Of a stretch of DNA of 64,000 bases, positions 35,340 to 46,625 are shown in pieces. Source of the stretch: Delphinapterus leucas (Eukaryota > Chordata > Mammalia > Artiodactyla > Monodontidae); assembly GCF_002288925.2 (NCBI RefSeq), contig NW_022097996.1:14179168-14243167 (forward strand). The letters run 5' to 3'. Position 1 is the stretch's first letter, and each line of letters opens with the position of its first letter. The translations under genes were made by a program, and so were the position numbers. Below the pieces are notes generated by a model. It worked only from the letters and a program-made list of their open reading frames with translations, was not told the origin of the DNA and did no database searches.

Positions 35340-36620
35340 ATTAGAGGGCCCTGAGCAGTAGCAGTTTGAGGGCTCAAGGAAGGCTTCCTGGAGCAGGTTT
35401 CATATGAACTGGATCTTATAGGATGAATATGAATTATTACAATAAGGGGCAGGAAGAGGAAAGGGACCATCTTCACCAAGGGGACCATCTAAGCAAAAGC
35501 GTGGGCTGAGAATTCTGAGGCAGCCGGTATTGTTAGAGAATAAACGTGAGGCAGGCAGGAAGGAAGGAAGGGCAGAGGGGCAGAAAGATCTGGAGAGGCT
35601 AGTTGGTGCTGGGCCCTGCGTGCTGTGTTAAGAAGCATGAACTTTATCCCATAGACCATGCGGAGCCCTTGGAAGGTTTTAAAACAGGGAGTGACATGGC
35701 CAGAGCAGTGTTTTAAACAGATCATGATAGCAGGGGAGCAAAGGGTAGATTTAACAGAGACAAGATTAGAGGCAGAGATAAGACAGGAAACTTACAAATA
35801 TTAAGTTGAAAATTAGTAAAGGCACACATTAGGGTGCTCAAAATATGAATGGAGGTGAGAGAACAAATCCAAAAATTAATTAGAAAGAAAAAGTGCCAGG
35901 CTTTGGTGATTGTCTAGATGTGTGTAAGAGCAGCACATATGGCATTCAAGTCCCCAGGAAGACAGCTGGTTTGAAATGATGAGTCAAGTGTTGAAGATAT
36001 TGAATTGAGGTGTCTGTGAGACCTCAAGCAGAGATGCAACAGAATGTACACATCCGGTCCTCCCAAAGAGACCTGGAGGTTGCCTACATCTAGGTGGTAG
36101 CTGAAGTCATAGGTATGGATGAGCTCTTCCCCGAAGAAGCTCAGCGAGCCAAGGACAGGCCCCAAGGGAGAACCCAAATACTGGGAAGTTGCACAGAAGA
36201 GGATCTCCTGCAGGAGACAGTTAATAAATAATTGGAAAGGTACAAGAAAAATCAGGAGATTATAGAGTTCTGGAAGCCAAATGCATAATGCTATAAGAAA
36301 ATGAGAGTCATCAGTAGTGCCGGATTCAGAAGAAAGCTAGAGAAAACCTAGAATAAATGCAAAAAAAAAAAAGATCCTCTGGATACAGCCATTTGGGAGA
36401 CACTGGTCTCCAAAAGTGCAATTCGATAGCAGACTGAAGGAGAAGAGAAGTGGCTAAGGGCTTCAGAGACCAAGAGAGGGTCTGGTGGACCTTGGTGTTT
36501 CTAGAATGGGGAAGACTTGACTATGTTTATTGACTGAGAGGAAGGAACTGTTAAGAGAGAGAAAGACTGAGGATATTAGCCAAGACGGGGAGAGGAGGTA
36601 GAGGGGTTGATTAATGCAGC
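35340..36620 (+). repeat. Old interspersed repeat, family not named
   Basis: A long purine-rich sense strand with the ordered phrases gaaggcttcctggagcaggt, gaactttatcccatagacca, gttttaaaacagggagtgac, tggccagagcagtg, aattgaggtgtctgtgagac and cgagccaaggacaggcccca. I recognise this order as a common ancient mammalian repeat but not its name. All frames are broken. A similar block lies at 43325-43870. Confidence 0.5.
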
Positions 36621-36794
36621 AGTGCCTGATGTGATAGGAGTCGGGCCAAGAGCATGGCAACTCCTCAGATCTGAACACAAAACACAAGTAAGCTCTAAGC
36701 CTGCAGAAAACAGCAGGGAAAGTACAGCTGCAGATCAGTTAGAAAAGTGTATAGGAAAGTTTAAAGATATTGATCATATGGTAGCTCTATTGAG

Positions 36795-37591
36795 ATAATG
36801 CCATTTGCAGAACATGGATGGACCTAGAGATTGTCATACTGAGTGAAGTCAGACAGAGAAAGACAAATATCATATAATATCCCTTACTTGTGGAATCCAA
36901 AAAAAAAAAAACAAATGGTACAAGTGAATGTATTTACAAAGCAGAAATAGAGTCACAAATGTAGAAAACAAACACGGTTACCAAGGCGGAAAGGGGAGGA
37001 GGGATAAACTGGGAGATTGGGATTGACATATACACATGACTATATATAAGATAGATAACTAATAAGAACCTACTGTAGAGCACAGGAAACTCTGCTCCAG
37101 CAGTCCCCAAACTTTTTGGCACCAGGGACCGGTTTTGTGGAAGAAAATTTTTCCACGGACGGGGAAGGGGGGGCATAGTTTCAGGATGATTCAAGCGCAT
37201 TACATTTATTGTGCACTTTATTTCTATTATTATCACATTGTAATATATAATGAAATAATTATACAACTCACCATAATGCTGACAGAAGGCAGAGCTCAGG
37301 CGGTAATGCAAGCGATGGGGAGCGACTGATAATACAGGTGAAGCTTTGCTAGCGCGCCCGCCGCTCACCTCCTTCTGTGACGCCCAGTTCCTAACAGGCC
37401 GCGGACCACTACCAATCCGTGGCCTGGGGGTTGGGGACCCCTGCTCTACTCAATACTCTGTAATGACCTATATGGGAAAAGAATCTAAAAAGGAGTGGAT
37501 ATATGTATAACTGATTCACTTTGCTGTACAGCAGAAACTAACAACACTGTAAATCAACTATACTCCAATAAAAATTAATTTTAAAAAACGA
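36795..37591 (+). mobile_element. Cetartiodactyl L1 3' UTR, split by a hAT element
   Basis: 5'-truncated L1: ataatgccatttgcagaaca, gacagagaaagacaaatatc, ggagattgggattgacatat, ctaataagaacctactgtag, then after the hAT element gtaatgacctatatgggaaa, ttcactttgctgtacagcag and actccaataaaaattaattt. A possible short TSD (tattgag at 36788-36794 and 37592-37598) supports the ends. Confidence 0.9.
37098..37443. mobile_element. MER1-like hAT-Charlie non-autonomous element
   Basis: A 346-bp element with inverted ends cagcagtccccaaac (left) and gttggggacccctg (right). The 8-bp TSD is ctctgctc at 37090-37097 and ctctactc at 37444-37451, one mismatch. Internal landmarks are ggcaccagggaccggttttg, ggaagaaaatttttccacgg, gcgcattacatttattgtgc and gttcctaacaggccgcggac. 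Length and text fit MER1A/MER1B. No transposase is encoded. Confidence 0.93.
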
Positions 37592-37598
37592 TATTGAG

Positions 37599-40368
37599 GA
37601 AGATCATGTTTTTTGGCCTTTGCTTTTCTTGAAGAAGTAGGAAGCACCCCCTCATGAATTTGTAGTGATATTAATCCCCCCAGTTGTGTGATTAGCTCCA
37701 GCAGTCCTCAGGAAGCAGGGAATTGGGTGGGGCAGGGTGGAATTCTGTCAAGGAAAGTTGCAAGAAACCCTAGAAAATACTAAATGATGGGAGTCAAAGA
37801 GTAAGTTTAAGAAGCCCTATGTAGGGCATAGGGCAGTTCCGGAAAATAACAAAATTAATTTTAACAGACACCCATCTCGAGAAAAATACCATCCTAACAT
37901 TCCCAACCTGATTTTAGTCCTGGAGAAAAACGAGATTCTTAGACACACCCTGGTCATCAAGTAAGTTGAGCTTGACCGTGCTAACCAGAAGCTGCTGGAT
38001 TTGTGTCACCCATTTTAAAAGTAGTAAACTGAAATAACTAGTAGGACTCCAGCCCACTCAGCAGCATGGGAATCCCCTTCCTCTCTGGCATGGGTAGCAT
38101 TTGTTTGCTGTTTTCCATTTGGGGAGCTCCTAAGGACCAGATGTAGGCAGTGTGTTTGACCTTGCCCTTCTCCCCACCTCATCTGTAGGTCTGTCTCTCT
38201 TCCAATAAAAGAAAATGTTTCTGCATCCGAGTTTTTAAATCCAACCCTTAAAATCAGTTAGTTCCACGCCTCTCATCTCCTCGACCTCAGTTTAAGACGC
38301 ATGCCCCTCTGCCTCTCAGCTGACTCATCTGCTTTCTGGTAACCTCCCTCCCAATACTGTCAAAGTCTAGAAACCCCATGCACACCTTTGAAAGGTACTC
38401 CCTCCATCAACTTGCCATATCTGAAGCTGACCCTTCCCCAAGGACATCACTTCCCTCACAGCCCTGTAGAATGTGGCGTGTACCCATTTCTAAGTCCCAT
38501 ATTCTAGAGCTGGGATGTTCTCCCACCTTCTCACTTTCATTTTTGAAAGCACCCCCCTTTTGGCCCTCTAGCTATCTGGCTCTGCCACTCTCTGCCTGGC
38601 CTCACAGCACTCATGTCTGACCTCCTCGTAATTCTACCTTCACTCGTCAGACTTTGGCAACGGTCTCACTAGCTTCTCCTCACCTCAAGCATTGCCCTCA
38701 TCCTGGGCACCCTGGCTTCATCATCTTCAGGTCAACTGTCCACGCTAGAACTGCCCCACTGCCAAAATCTTAGCCTCTTAGACTCTAGGGCCCACTTCCA
38801 GTGACAACACCCTGTCCTTCAGCTCCCTCGCTCTCTTTTTTCCCCACTTTACTCCCCATCTTCACAGAGCGCACCAAACCCCTGCAGCCTTTTCTCCCAG
38901 TCTGTTCACGCTTCTCTGCTTCATCTCCTCCCTTCTCTAGACCAGACCCTACACGACAGACCGTCAATTATTTCTCTCCATCACCTGCATCTCCTCGGTT
39001 CGGTCCTGGGGCTATGTTCATCTAGCAAATCCCCAATATCCCAACACGCATGCTCCCCAGGATTGCAGAGGTGACTAGAGAAAATGCACAGCTGGGAAGG
39101 TTTGCCATTCCAAAGGCATAGTTTCCATTCTCAGGTCTGCTCAGATACCCTGTTCCCTGCCCAGGTCAGCTCTCTGTCCCTAGTCACTACAGCAATGATT
39201 CCAACTTTAACGCTCTCCTTAAACTGTCTCCCTAACAATGTCTTCACTCTAACTACACATCTTTTCTCTTATTTCACAAAGAAAATAGGTGCCCTCAGGT
39301 GAGCGCTCTCTCAGCATCCCAAATGCATCTGTGTCTAGGCCTACCCTTCCTTCTCTGGACATTTTTCTGAGATTAATTCATCCACCTACCTCTGCTTTAG
39401 ATCTTATCCTGCAACATGAATTCTCTCTCTTTTTTTCTGGATCTTCCATCTCTCTCTATCATCCCCCTCAGATTGTAGCTTATAAATGCACCTGAGCCTC
39501 TCCTATCCTTAAAAAAGTCACTATGACTCAAAATCCCACTTTTGGTTGATGGTCTTCACAACCCAACTGTGCAATAAACACTCCTCACTTCCCATTCCTT
39601 TTATCTTAAAGTAATGCACAAGCATGGTTTTTTTGAAGTCAAACAGTGCTATGTCTTAGTAATTTTAAAAATATTTTTCTATAATCCTCATTTTTCTAAA
39701 TAGCCCGTAGCCCATAGTATACTCTATTTTAACTGTTTATAGTTTGACATTATCTTTTCTCTTCCTACTACGGAAGATAAAGATCCTGTTCTCTTTACCA
39801 ACCCCTCACCATGCCCCACCAGGCATACAAACATCCCTTTTCCCTCCCTCTATCCTCCCCATATAGTTACATTACGCTTAGTGGTGAAATTATTATTCAA
39901 CAATTATATTAACATATCTATATATTTTTATACATTTAGTATACTATGATAATGTTTTTCCTTGTACACATTTTGTTTTGCATAATTGCTTTTGTTTTCA
40001 ATCTGTCCTTCTAGTATCTATCTCTAATTCAGCCCACACCTTCGAAAACAACAGTAAAACTCTCAATACAGTGAAACACACCAGGAAATCTACCACTTGT
40101 TATCTTTCTCTCACACAATCGTCCATCATCCCTTTCATATGGAAGATTTCTCACTAGGCTGCTCCTCTCTGTTGTCTTGAGCTTCCCTTTCCATCATCTT
40201 ACTAACTTCCTGTACTTCCATTGGTTTTATTGTCTTTACTTCCATCGGTTTTATTGTCTGTGATTCCTAGATTCCAAGTCTTGCTATTTCTTGGTTTTCA
40301 TCCTCATTTGGTGGAGCACATCCTACAGTAGCTTTCTGAAAAAAGGGTGCAAGGAAGGCACGTTTTTT
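37599..40368. other. Unassigned, partly pyrimidine-rich
   Basis: About 2.8 kb without a gene. 38230-39500 is markedly C/T-rich and yields frames of 60-80 codons on both strands with no domain. It may be a worn repeat, but I cannot name one. Confidence 0.4.
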
Positions 40369-40386
40369 GAGACCTGACTTCACTCT

Positions 40387-40706
40387 TTGTTTTTCTTTTT
40401 TTTGGGGGGGTGCTGCGTTGGGTCTTCGTTGCTGCGCACGGGCTTTTCTCTAGTTGAGCGGGGACTACTCTTTTGCTGTGGTGTGCAGACTTCTCACTGT
40501 GGTGGCTTCTCTTGCTGCGGAGCACAGGCTCTAGGTGTGCAGGCTTCAGTAGTTGTGGCTCGCGGGCCCTAGAGCGCAGGCTCAGTAGTTGTGACGCACG
40601 GGCTTAGTTGCTCCGTGGCATGTGGGATCTTCCCGGACCAGGGCTCGAACCCGTGTCCCCTGCATTGGCAGGCGGATTATTAACCACTGAGCCACCAGGG
40701 AAGCCC
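40387..40706 (-). mobile_element. Long-form CHR-type SINE
   Basis: Reverse, about 320 bp: tail block gctgcgttgggtcttcgttg, cagacttctcactgtggtgg, cttcagtagttgtggctcgc repeated as ctcagtagttgtgacgcacg, then the tRNA-like part ending gccaccagggaagccc. Diverged TSDs at 40369-40386 and 40707-40725. It represents the ancestral longer subfamily. Confidence 0.93.
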
Positions 40707-40725
40707 GAGGCCTGCCTTCACTCCT

Positions 40726-41714
40726 GACTGGTCATATTTTTAGGACTAGGACTATGTGGGAAATCATTCTTCCCTCAGAATGTGGAAGGCACTGCTACAC
40801 CATATCCAAAAGGTTGAAAATCTTATCTTATTTCTAGTCCTTTGCATACAATCTGCTTTCCTCCTCTCTGGTAGGGTCCTAATATTTCACAATAACGTGC
40901 CTTGCGTGAGGCCTCTTTTTTTCATCCATTAGGCTAAGCATTCACTAAGCTTTTCTGGACTGGAAATCCAGGACTTTAGATGCTTTGAAGATTTTGTTCC
41001 CATTTCTTTGATAGTTAACCCCTCTATTTTCTTTTTTTTTTTTTTCTCCCTCTTGAGCTCCTAATGGTCAAATGTTTGACCTTCCGGGCTTGCCTCAAAT
41101 TTTGGTGGTTCTTGACTTCCTCTTTTCATACTTAATGGTGAGGAACAAAGCATTTATTCGAGGTTTCTCATGCATAGGCAGGGCTAATTGCCTGGTGAGC
41201 TTCACCAGAGCTCCAGGGAGGATCCATCTATTGCGTTAGGTCTTTGTCTGGAGCTGGACAGTTTTCCCAGGATACAATCTCCACCCTCCTCACCTGGCCT
41301 CCTGCACTGAGCGTGCTCAACAGCAGAAGGGGCTAAGGGAATCTCACTTACCTAAATAGCCCACGTATATTCCCTTTGCACTTCGGGGTGCAGAGTTTCC
41401 CTTAGTACCTGTTTTTAGCACATTACATGAATGCCAGGCTAAGTCTACAACCTTGGGGGGAGTGTGTGGTGGGGAGAAGCAGGTAGAGGGGCACTTGCCT
41501 GGATGCCTGAAGAGAGAGTGAATATGAGTACCTACGTGTTCTTTGTGCAAACCTTCCGCCAGCCCTTCTGTGTTTTGCCCCTTCCTAGTCTCTCAGTTTT
41601 CAGAGGTACTGAGATTCTGATGCCTCTGACTCCTAAGCCTTTCAAGGTTTGTGTTCCTTGTTGATTTCATCCCGCCTAGCTCACCTAACTCCCACAGACT
41701 GTTAGGTATTAGCT
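40726..41714. other. Unassigned sequence
   Basis: No gene; T-rich run at 41030-41045. Confidence 0.4.
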
Positions 41715-41868
41715 TTCTCTGAAGGAGGAGAAGGTAAGGGGCGGGGGGAGAGGAAAAGATAGAATAGAAGGAGGGAAAACTGGGGGGAGGGGAAGGGGGA
41801 GAGGGGAAGAGAGGAGGGAGGAAGGAAGGAAGGGAGGGAGGGACGGAGGGGAGAGGGAAAAAGAGAGG
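41715..41868. repeat. Polypurine tract
   Basis: About 150 bp that is almost all A/G (gaaggaggagaaggtaaggg and following), directly abutting a MIR. The reverse strand reads Pro/Ser/Leu-rich and gives false frames. Confidence 0.92.
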
Positions 41869-42110
41869 TAGCATTTATTGAACATCTATTTTGCACCAGA
41901 CCCTGTCTGTGCTGAACCCTTCACGTAAAGAAACCCATTTTAATCCCAACAACAACCCTCTTAGGTGGGTACTGGCATCATTATTCACATCGTACCATTG
42001 AGGAAATGCTGTTCAGAGATATTGGTTAACTTGCCCAAGGTCATACAATTAGGAAATGCCTACATTCAGACTCAGGGCTCTGTGATTCCCCAGACTCATG
42101 CTCCTTTCCC
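41869..42110 (-). mobile_element. MIR SINE, near complete
   Basis: Reverse MIR: gcatttattgaacatctatt, taatcccaacaacaaccctc, ttaggtgggtactggcatca, cttgcccaaggtcatacaat, actcagggctctgtgattcc. Confidence 0.9.
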
Positions 42111-42929
42111 TACCTCAGGCTGAGAAAGATTTATGGCCCTGGAGTCTACAGGCCACCCCTTAAGTCACCCAGCATGGGCACCCTACACTCTCCCGTCCAT
42201 CCTCCGGTCCCCCCAAGGCTTGCAGGCCTTCGAGGGCAGTGGGTAGAGCATTTTCTGTTCTCACTGGAAGAGGACCAAGGTGCTGTGTTCTCAGCTGCTT
42301 GGGCTGAGATCTGAAGCCCAGACCTAGCCACTGACGTCACTCCGTGTGCCCTTCACTTCCACCTAGCCGTTTATGCTGGCACCGCCCGAGAGCTAGGTTG
42401 GCAGGAAGGCGATCAGCCCAAACAGGATTAATAAGAGGCAGCTGGGCTTTAAAAGTCTTCTTGACAATGTAAAGAAACTAAGTCAGATGTTTTTGGAAAG
42501 GGCTTTTGGATGAATGTGTCCAACTCCTGGCCTCTTTCTAGGGCCACTCTCCACTTCCTCCCTACACACTTCAATCAAGGTTTCTGTTGCTTTTTTCAGC
42601 ATAACTGGTGATGGCCTGATTGGCTAAGGTCAGACACTGGCCCACAGGAGTTAGTGTCCCAGGGTGAACCATCTGAGCAGGTCCTCAAGCTCGGCTCGCC
42701 CACCAAATGCCCTCCGCGCCTTGCTTGCTGCACCCTAGTCCCGGCCCTGCTGGGCAGAGTTGGTGAAACCTTTGGGTGGATAAAGAGGAAGTGAACACAG
42801 GAGGCAGACAGGGATTAGCCCCTCTGTGGATTGGCCTAAAAGCCACAGTGGATACCACAGCAGAGGTGTGCATGACTAAGGAAACTTTAAGGACTAGAAA
42901 AATCCAAGCTAAGATATACGAGGTGCCTA
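42111..42929. other. Unassigned, with a consensus CRE octamer
   Basis: No gene. A perfect TGACGTCA palindrome sits at 42332-42339. Nothing else is firm. Confidence 0.4.
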
Positions 42930-43130
42930 CTACACACTGGTCTTTCAGTGCTTTCATTCCCACACTTCATCAAGCCATGACCAGGCTGTTTTCCCTTCTA
43001 GCTAATCCAAATCCTTCCATCCACAAGGGAGAGGTCTTACCCATCTCCTCTGTGAAGCCTCCCCTGGCAAGTCTTCCCACAGAGAGTGGTCCATCCAGGC
43101 CAAGCTTAACCGTATGATTTATGTTGAGGA
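42930..43130 (+). mobile_element. Possible L2 fragment
   Basis: The words atccaaatccttccatccac, cccatctcctctgtgaagcc and tcccctggcaagtctt resemble the L2 3' region upstream of its end. Diverged. Confidence 0.4.
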
Positions 43131-43324
43131 CAGTCTGCCGTTCACATTAGCTTATGATTCCTAGGGAAGGAATTCAGTGCCAGAGGAAACTCTCACCCAT
43201 GAAGAACTAGCATTCTCTCTCCCTTCTGACAATGAGACCTTTGTAACTCATCCCATTTCCTTCTTTGCCAACCAAGAAGCTCCAAGCACAAGGATGGTTT
43301 CATTCAGTTGAGGGGTTCAGGAAA

Positions 43325-43870
43325 GGTCTCTTCGCTATGAGGAAGTGACATTTAAGCTGAAATCCAAACCAATGAATAAGAATTAGCCAGATGAAGATTG
43401 GAGGGAACATCTTCCATTCTGAAAAAGCAGCATGTGCTAAGGCTCTGAGGTAGAAAAGAACTGAATGTCCAGTGTAGCTGGATCACGCTAAGTAAAGAAG
43501 ACAGTGGTACTAATAAAACTGTGTAATGAGTTTCAGACCCTCGGAGAGAGCTGAGTCAGCTCTTACAGATCCTGCAGCCCACGTTAAGAAGTCCAGATTG
43601 AGCCCAACTGCCCTAGGAAGCCCTCGAGTTTTATGGGTAGGCGCGTTCTAAGCCAATTTACCTTTTAAGATTATTTCTCTAGAGCCCTGTGCAGAGCACG
43701 TTGGACAGAGACAAAAGCAGGAACAGGGTGATCAGTTAAGAAGCTATTGCAAATTGCCAGTTAAGAGATGACAATGGTCCGGTCTGGATGTATCAGTGGG
43801 TGTGAAGGAAGGTAGACAGAATCCGGACACATTTTGGAGAGAGAATCAAAGAAAATTTGGGTTTTGTCAA
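43325..43870 (+). repeat. Old interspersed repeat, same type as 35340
   Basis: Ordered phrases agtgacatttaagctgaaat, cagcatgtgctaaggctctg, gtagctggatcacgctaagt, agaagtccagattgagccca, acagggtgatcagttaagaa and gctattgcaaattgccagtt follow the same order as the family at 35340. No coding potential. Confidence 0.5.
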
Positions 43871-44100
43871 GCACCATAAGGAATGGCTTTGGAGCCAGGC
43901 AGAAGTGGAGCTGAGAAATGGCTTTGCCTTTTAACAGCTGTGTGACCCGAGGCATACTCCTTAAACTCTCTGAGCCCCAGACCACTCATCTGTAAAATGG
44001 GAGTGGTAACACCTACCTCAAAAGACGGCATCAAGTCTTTAGAAAGCTGCTGTGTTGGCAGTTTCCGGCACGCGGTGAACAACGAATAAACTGATGGAGG
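43871..44100 (+). mobile_element. MIR SINE
   Basis: Forward MIR: ggctttggagccaggcagaa, taacagctgtgtgacccgag, actctctgagccccagacca, catctgtaaaatgggagtgg, acacctacctcaaaagacgg. Confidence 0.9.
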
Positions 44101-44969
44101 ATGTGCTCCTAGAGACTGGCCTACAGCAGGCCAGGGAAGGAACTGGAGGGCAGCCAACGTCTGCCTTGGTGGATGAAACAGGAGTCTAGGCTGAGTCACC
44201 CCCTTAGATCAAAGGTGCCTTTTCTTGTCCCCCTTCCCCTCCCCCAGCTCCTTAGCTTGGGAACCTCCACGTTCATACCCTATAGAAGAGCAGGTTCTGC
44301 CCCTGAAAGGGCACGTAAGGAGAATGGGACAGACGGACCTCGAGGAGGGAAAGCTACGGCAGGCAGGGGCGTCTGCAGCAAAATAAGCCATTTCCTGTGC
44401 ATGTGGCAGCGTTCTCTCTCCACCGACCCCCTCCGCCCCCTCCATCTCCCTTCTCCTTTCCGTTCTGTTTCCTCCCCTGCTTCTCCTCTTCTCCCTTCTC
44501 TCTCCCAGTCGCAGGGGCCAGCCTGTCCCCAGCGTGGGGACTTAGGGCTGAGAGGACCCACCTCTGTGTATCCTGCACCCCGCTTTCCTCATCACTTGGT
44601 TCACAACCAAGATCGGTCCTCGTCAGAACCTCTGGAGAGAAGACAGCCGCCACGCTCTCCTCTGTCCCCCTGGGAACCTAAGAAGTTCAATTTCACCTAC
44701 TTTCCCAGCACATCTTCTCCGGCTGAGGGCCCCTGGCTCTGGGAAGCAGCGGCTTCAGTGCACCAGAGTAAAGCGGTTGCTCAATTCCCAGCCAGGCTCC
44801 CAGAAGCCCCACAAAGCCATGCTTCCAAAGTAACCCCAGTGAGTGAGCCCAGATAACACAGGAAATGGTATTGGCCCGCGGAGCCCAGAAGACCACGCCC
44901 CCGCCCCACGGGAGGGGCGCTCGCAGGCCAGGCTGCAGACGCTTGATATCTTCTCACTGGGATGGAATT
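44101..44969. other. GC-rich unique DNA with the longest non-repeat open frame
   Basis: A 227-codon frame (44173-44856, plus strand) is the longest outside repeats. It is Pro/Ser-rich, has no recognisable domain, signal peptide or membrane segment, and overlaps minus-strand frames of 78-99 codons. GC-rich DNA makes such frames by chance. I do not call it a gene, but it is the one frame here that merits transcript or conservation checks. Confidence 0.35.
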
Positions 44970-44983
44970 AGAAGGGGATTAGG

Positions 44984-45151
44984 GGGCTTCCCTGGAGGTC
45001 CGGTGGTTGGGACTTTGCCTTCCAATGCAGGGGGTGCGAGTTCGATCCCTAGCTGGGGAGCTAAGATCCCAGATGTCTTGCAGCCAAAAAACCAAAACAT
45101 AAAACAGAAGCAATATTGTAATGAATTCAATAAAGACTTTAAAAAATAAAA
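44984..45151 (+). mobile_element. Older CHR-type SINE with full 3' tail region
   Basis: Starts ggcttccctggaggtccggt, B-box-like gagttcgatccctagctg, then the 3' region aaaaccaaaacataaaacag and gaattcaataaagactttaa. The TSD AGAAGGGGATTAGG is exact at 44970-44983 and 45152-45165. The related tail occurs at 10342. Confidence 0.93.
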
Positions 45152-45165
45152 AGAAGGGGATTAGG

Positions 45166-46129
45166 ATTCAGTGGACGGAGGAACGCCAGTGCACGAGGTG
45201 AGGGTGTGACCGGGCAGGAAGGAGAGGAGTCCCGTAGAGCAGCCGACAGTCCAGACACTCAGGACGGTCACTATCGTGACCCACAGTGTGCCTGCGTCAC
45301 TGTCCTTGAGGTTCACACAGCCTAGGCTCATCTCTCCCAGCCGATGAAGACACCGAGGATCAGAGTGGTTCCACAGCCCGCCCCGTGGCCACGCAGCACC
45401 AGGACCTGGACGGTCCTCTGCCTCCAAGCCCAGGCTGTGGGCCACGGGTCCCGCTGGCCCTTCGTGAAGTCAGAGGCTGGGGCCACACTCCCGGGAGGCC
45501 AGGCTTCGATCTGCGAGGCTGGCTCAGATGGAGAGGTTTTCTAGATCCCTCCGTTGCAAGATTTCCATGGCACTGACTTTAAAGCTCCTCAATTCTACTC
45601 CCAACCGAAATTTAACAGCTCGGAGGGCAAGGAAAACAAAGAAGAAGCTATGAAGAGAGGGGGAGCCCCCTGGGAGTGGGGAAGGAAATCACGTGGGGTG
45701 CGGCCAGGTCTCCAATCTGCCAGCCCCAGCTCCCCCTGCAAAGCCTGGAGAGGCCATTCTTCTCTTCCCCCTTTTCACACCAACTGCCCCACCTCCGCCA
45801 GGTCTGGCCTCCCTCCCGACTTATGCCGAGAAATTTGGGGGTAATTAGTAGGAAGTGTCTTGGGGGTCCTGGGCCCTTAGGAATTTATAGATCTTCCCAA
45901 CTCCACCGCTGGCTTTCTTGCCGCCAGCCTGTGCAGAATGTATGCCCCTTCCCTAATCCAGGCAAATCCACCAAAAACGCACTTGTGATCCTTGCTTCCT
46001 TTCACTTCTCTAGTTTTGAATTCCACTTGACCCTCCCAGCCCCTCATCCCACCCGTTTTATTTAAAACATCATTTAATAACCCCAGTGTCCGTCCACAGG
46101 TGACAGATGACTAAACAACACGTCTCCAC
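45166..46129. other. Unassigned GC-rich sequence
   Basis: No gene or firm repeat. Overlapping frames of 60-129 codons on both strands reflect GC richness. Confidence 0.4.
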
Positions 46130-46245
46130 AGACTCTGAGATTCTTGAAGGCCAGGAGGGTGCCCGATACATCGCTGAGCCCTGCACCTAGCAAAGCACTT
46201 GGCACCTAGTATATTCAGTAAGTGGTTAGGAAGTGAATTACTGAG
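46130..46245 (+). mobile_element. L2 3' end
   Basis: Sense L2 terminus: actctgagattcttgaaggc, gagccctgcacctagcaaag, cacttggcacctagtatatt, cagtaagtggttaggaagtg. Confidence 0.7.
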
Positions 46246-46353
46246 CCCTAAGCACTTGCTTTATATCCCTGATCTTACTAGTCACTCCCTCCTGTGAAAA
46301 TCAGAGAGAGCGAAAAATAGGCAGAAAGCAAGTGCAAGTGTGGTGCATGATTT

Positions 46354-46625
46354 AAGGAAGAAGGAGGGGGGAAAGGAAGGGATAAGAGAGGGAGGGAGAG
46401 AGAGAGAGAAGAAAGAAAGGGAAGAAAGGAAGAAGGAAGGAAGGAAGGAAAGAAAGAGAGAGAAAGAAAGAAAGAAAGAAAAAGAGAGAGAGAAAGAAAG
46501 GAAGGAAGGAGGGGGGAGGGAGGGAGGGAAGGAAGGACGGAAGAATGAAGGGAGGGAGGGAAGGAAAGGGGGAGGGAGGACTGCAAAGGAAGGAGGAGGG
46601 GGAGAGAAAAGGAGAAGGGGGGAAA
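46354..46625. repeat. Long polypurine (GGAA/GAAA) tract
   Basis: About 270 bp of almost pure A/G on the plus strand made of GGAA, GAAA, GGGA and GA words, with only scattered C/T. It can form triplex (H-DNA) with mirror-repeat segments. It is the source of a false Lys/Glu/Arg frame (46340-46678) and Ser/Leu/Phe frames on the other strand. Confidence 0.95.

Noticed and set aside
38378..39495. Series of 60-80-codon frames
   Set aside because: Pyrimidine-rich DNA with few stops; no conserved motif or splice-like organisation I can support.
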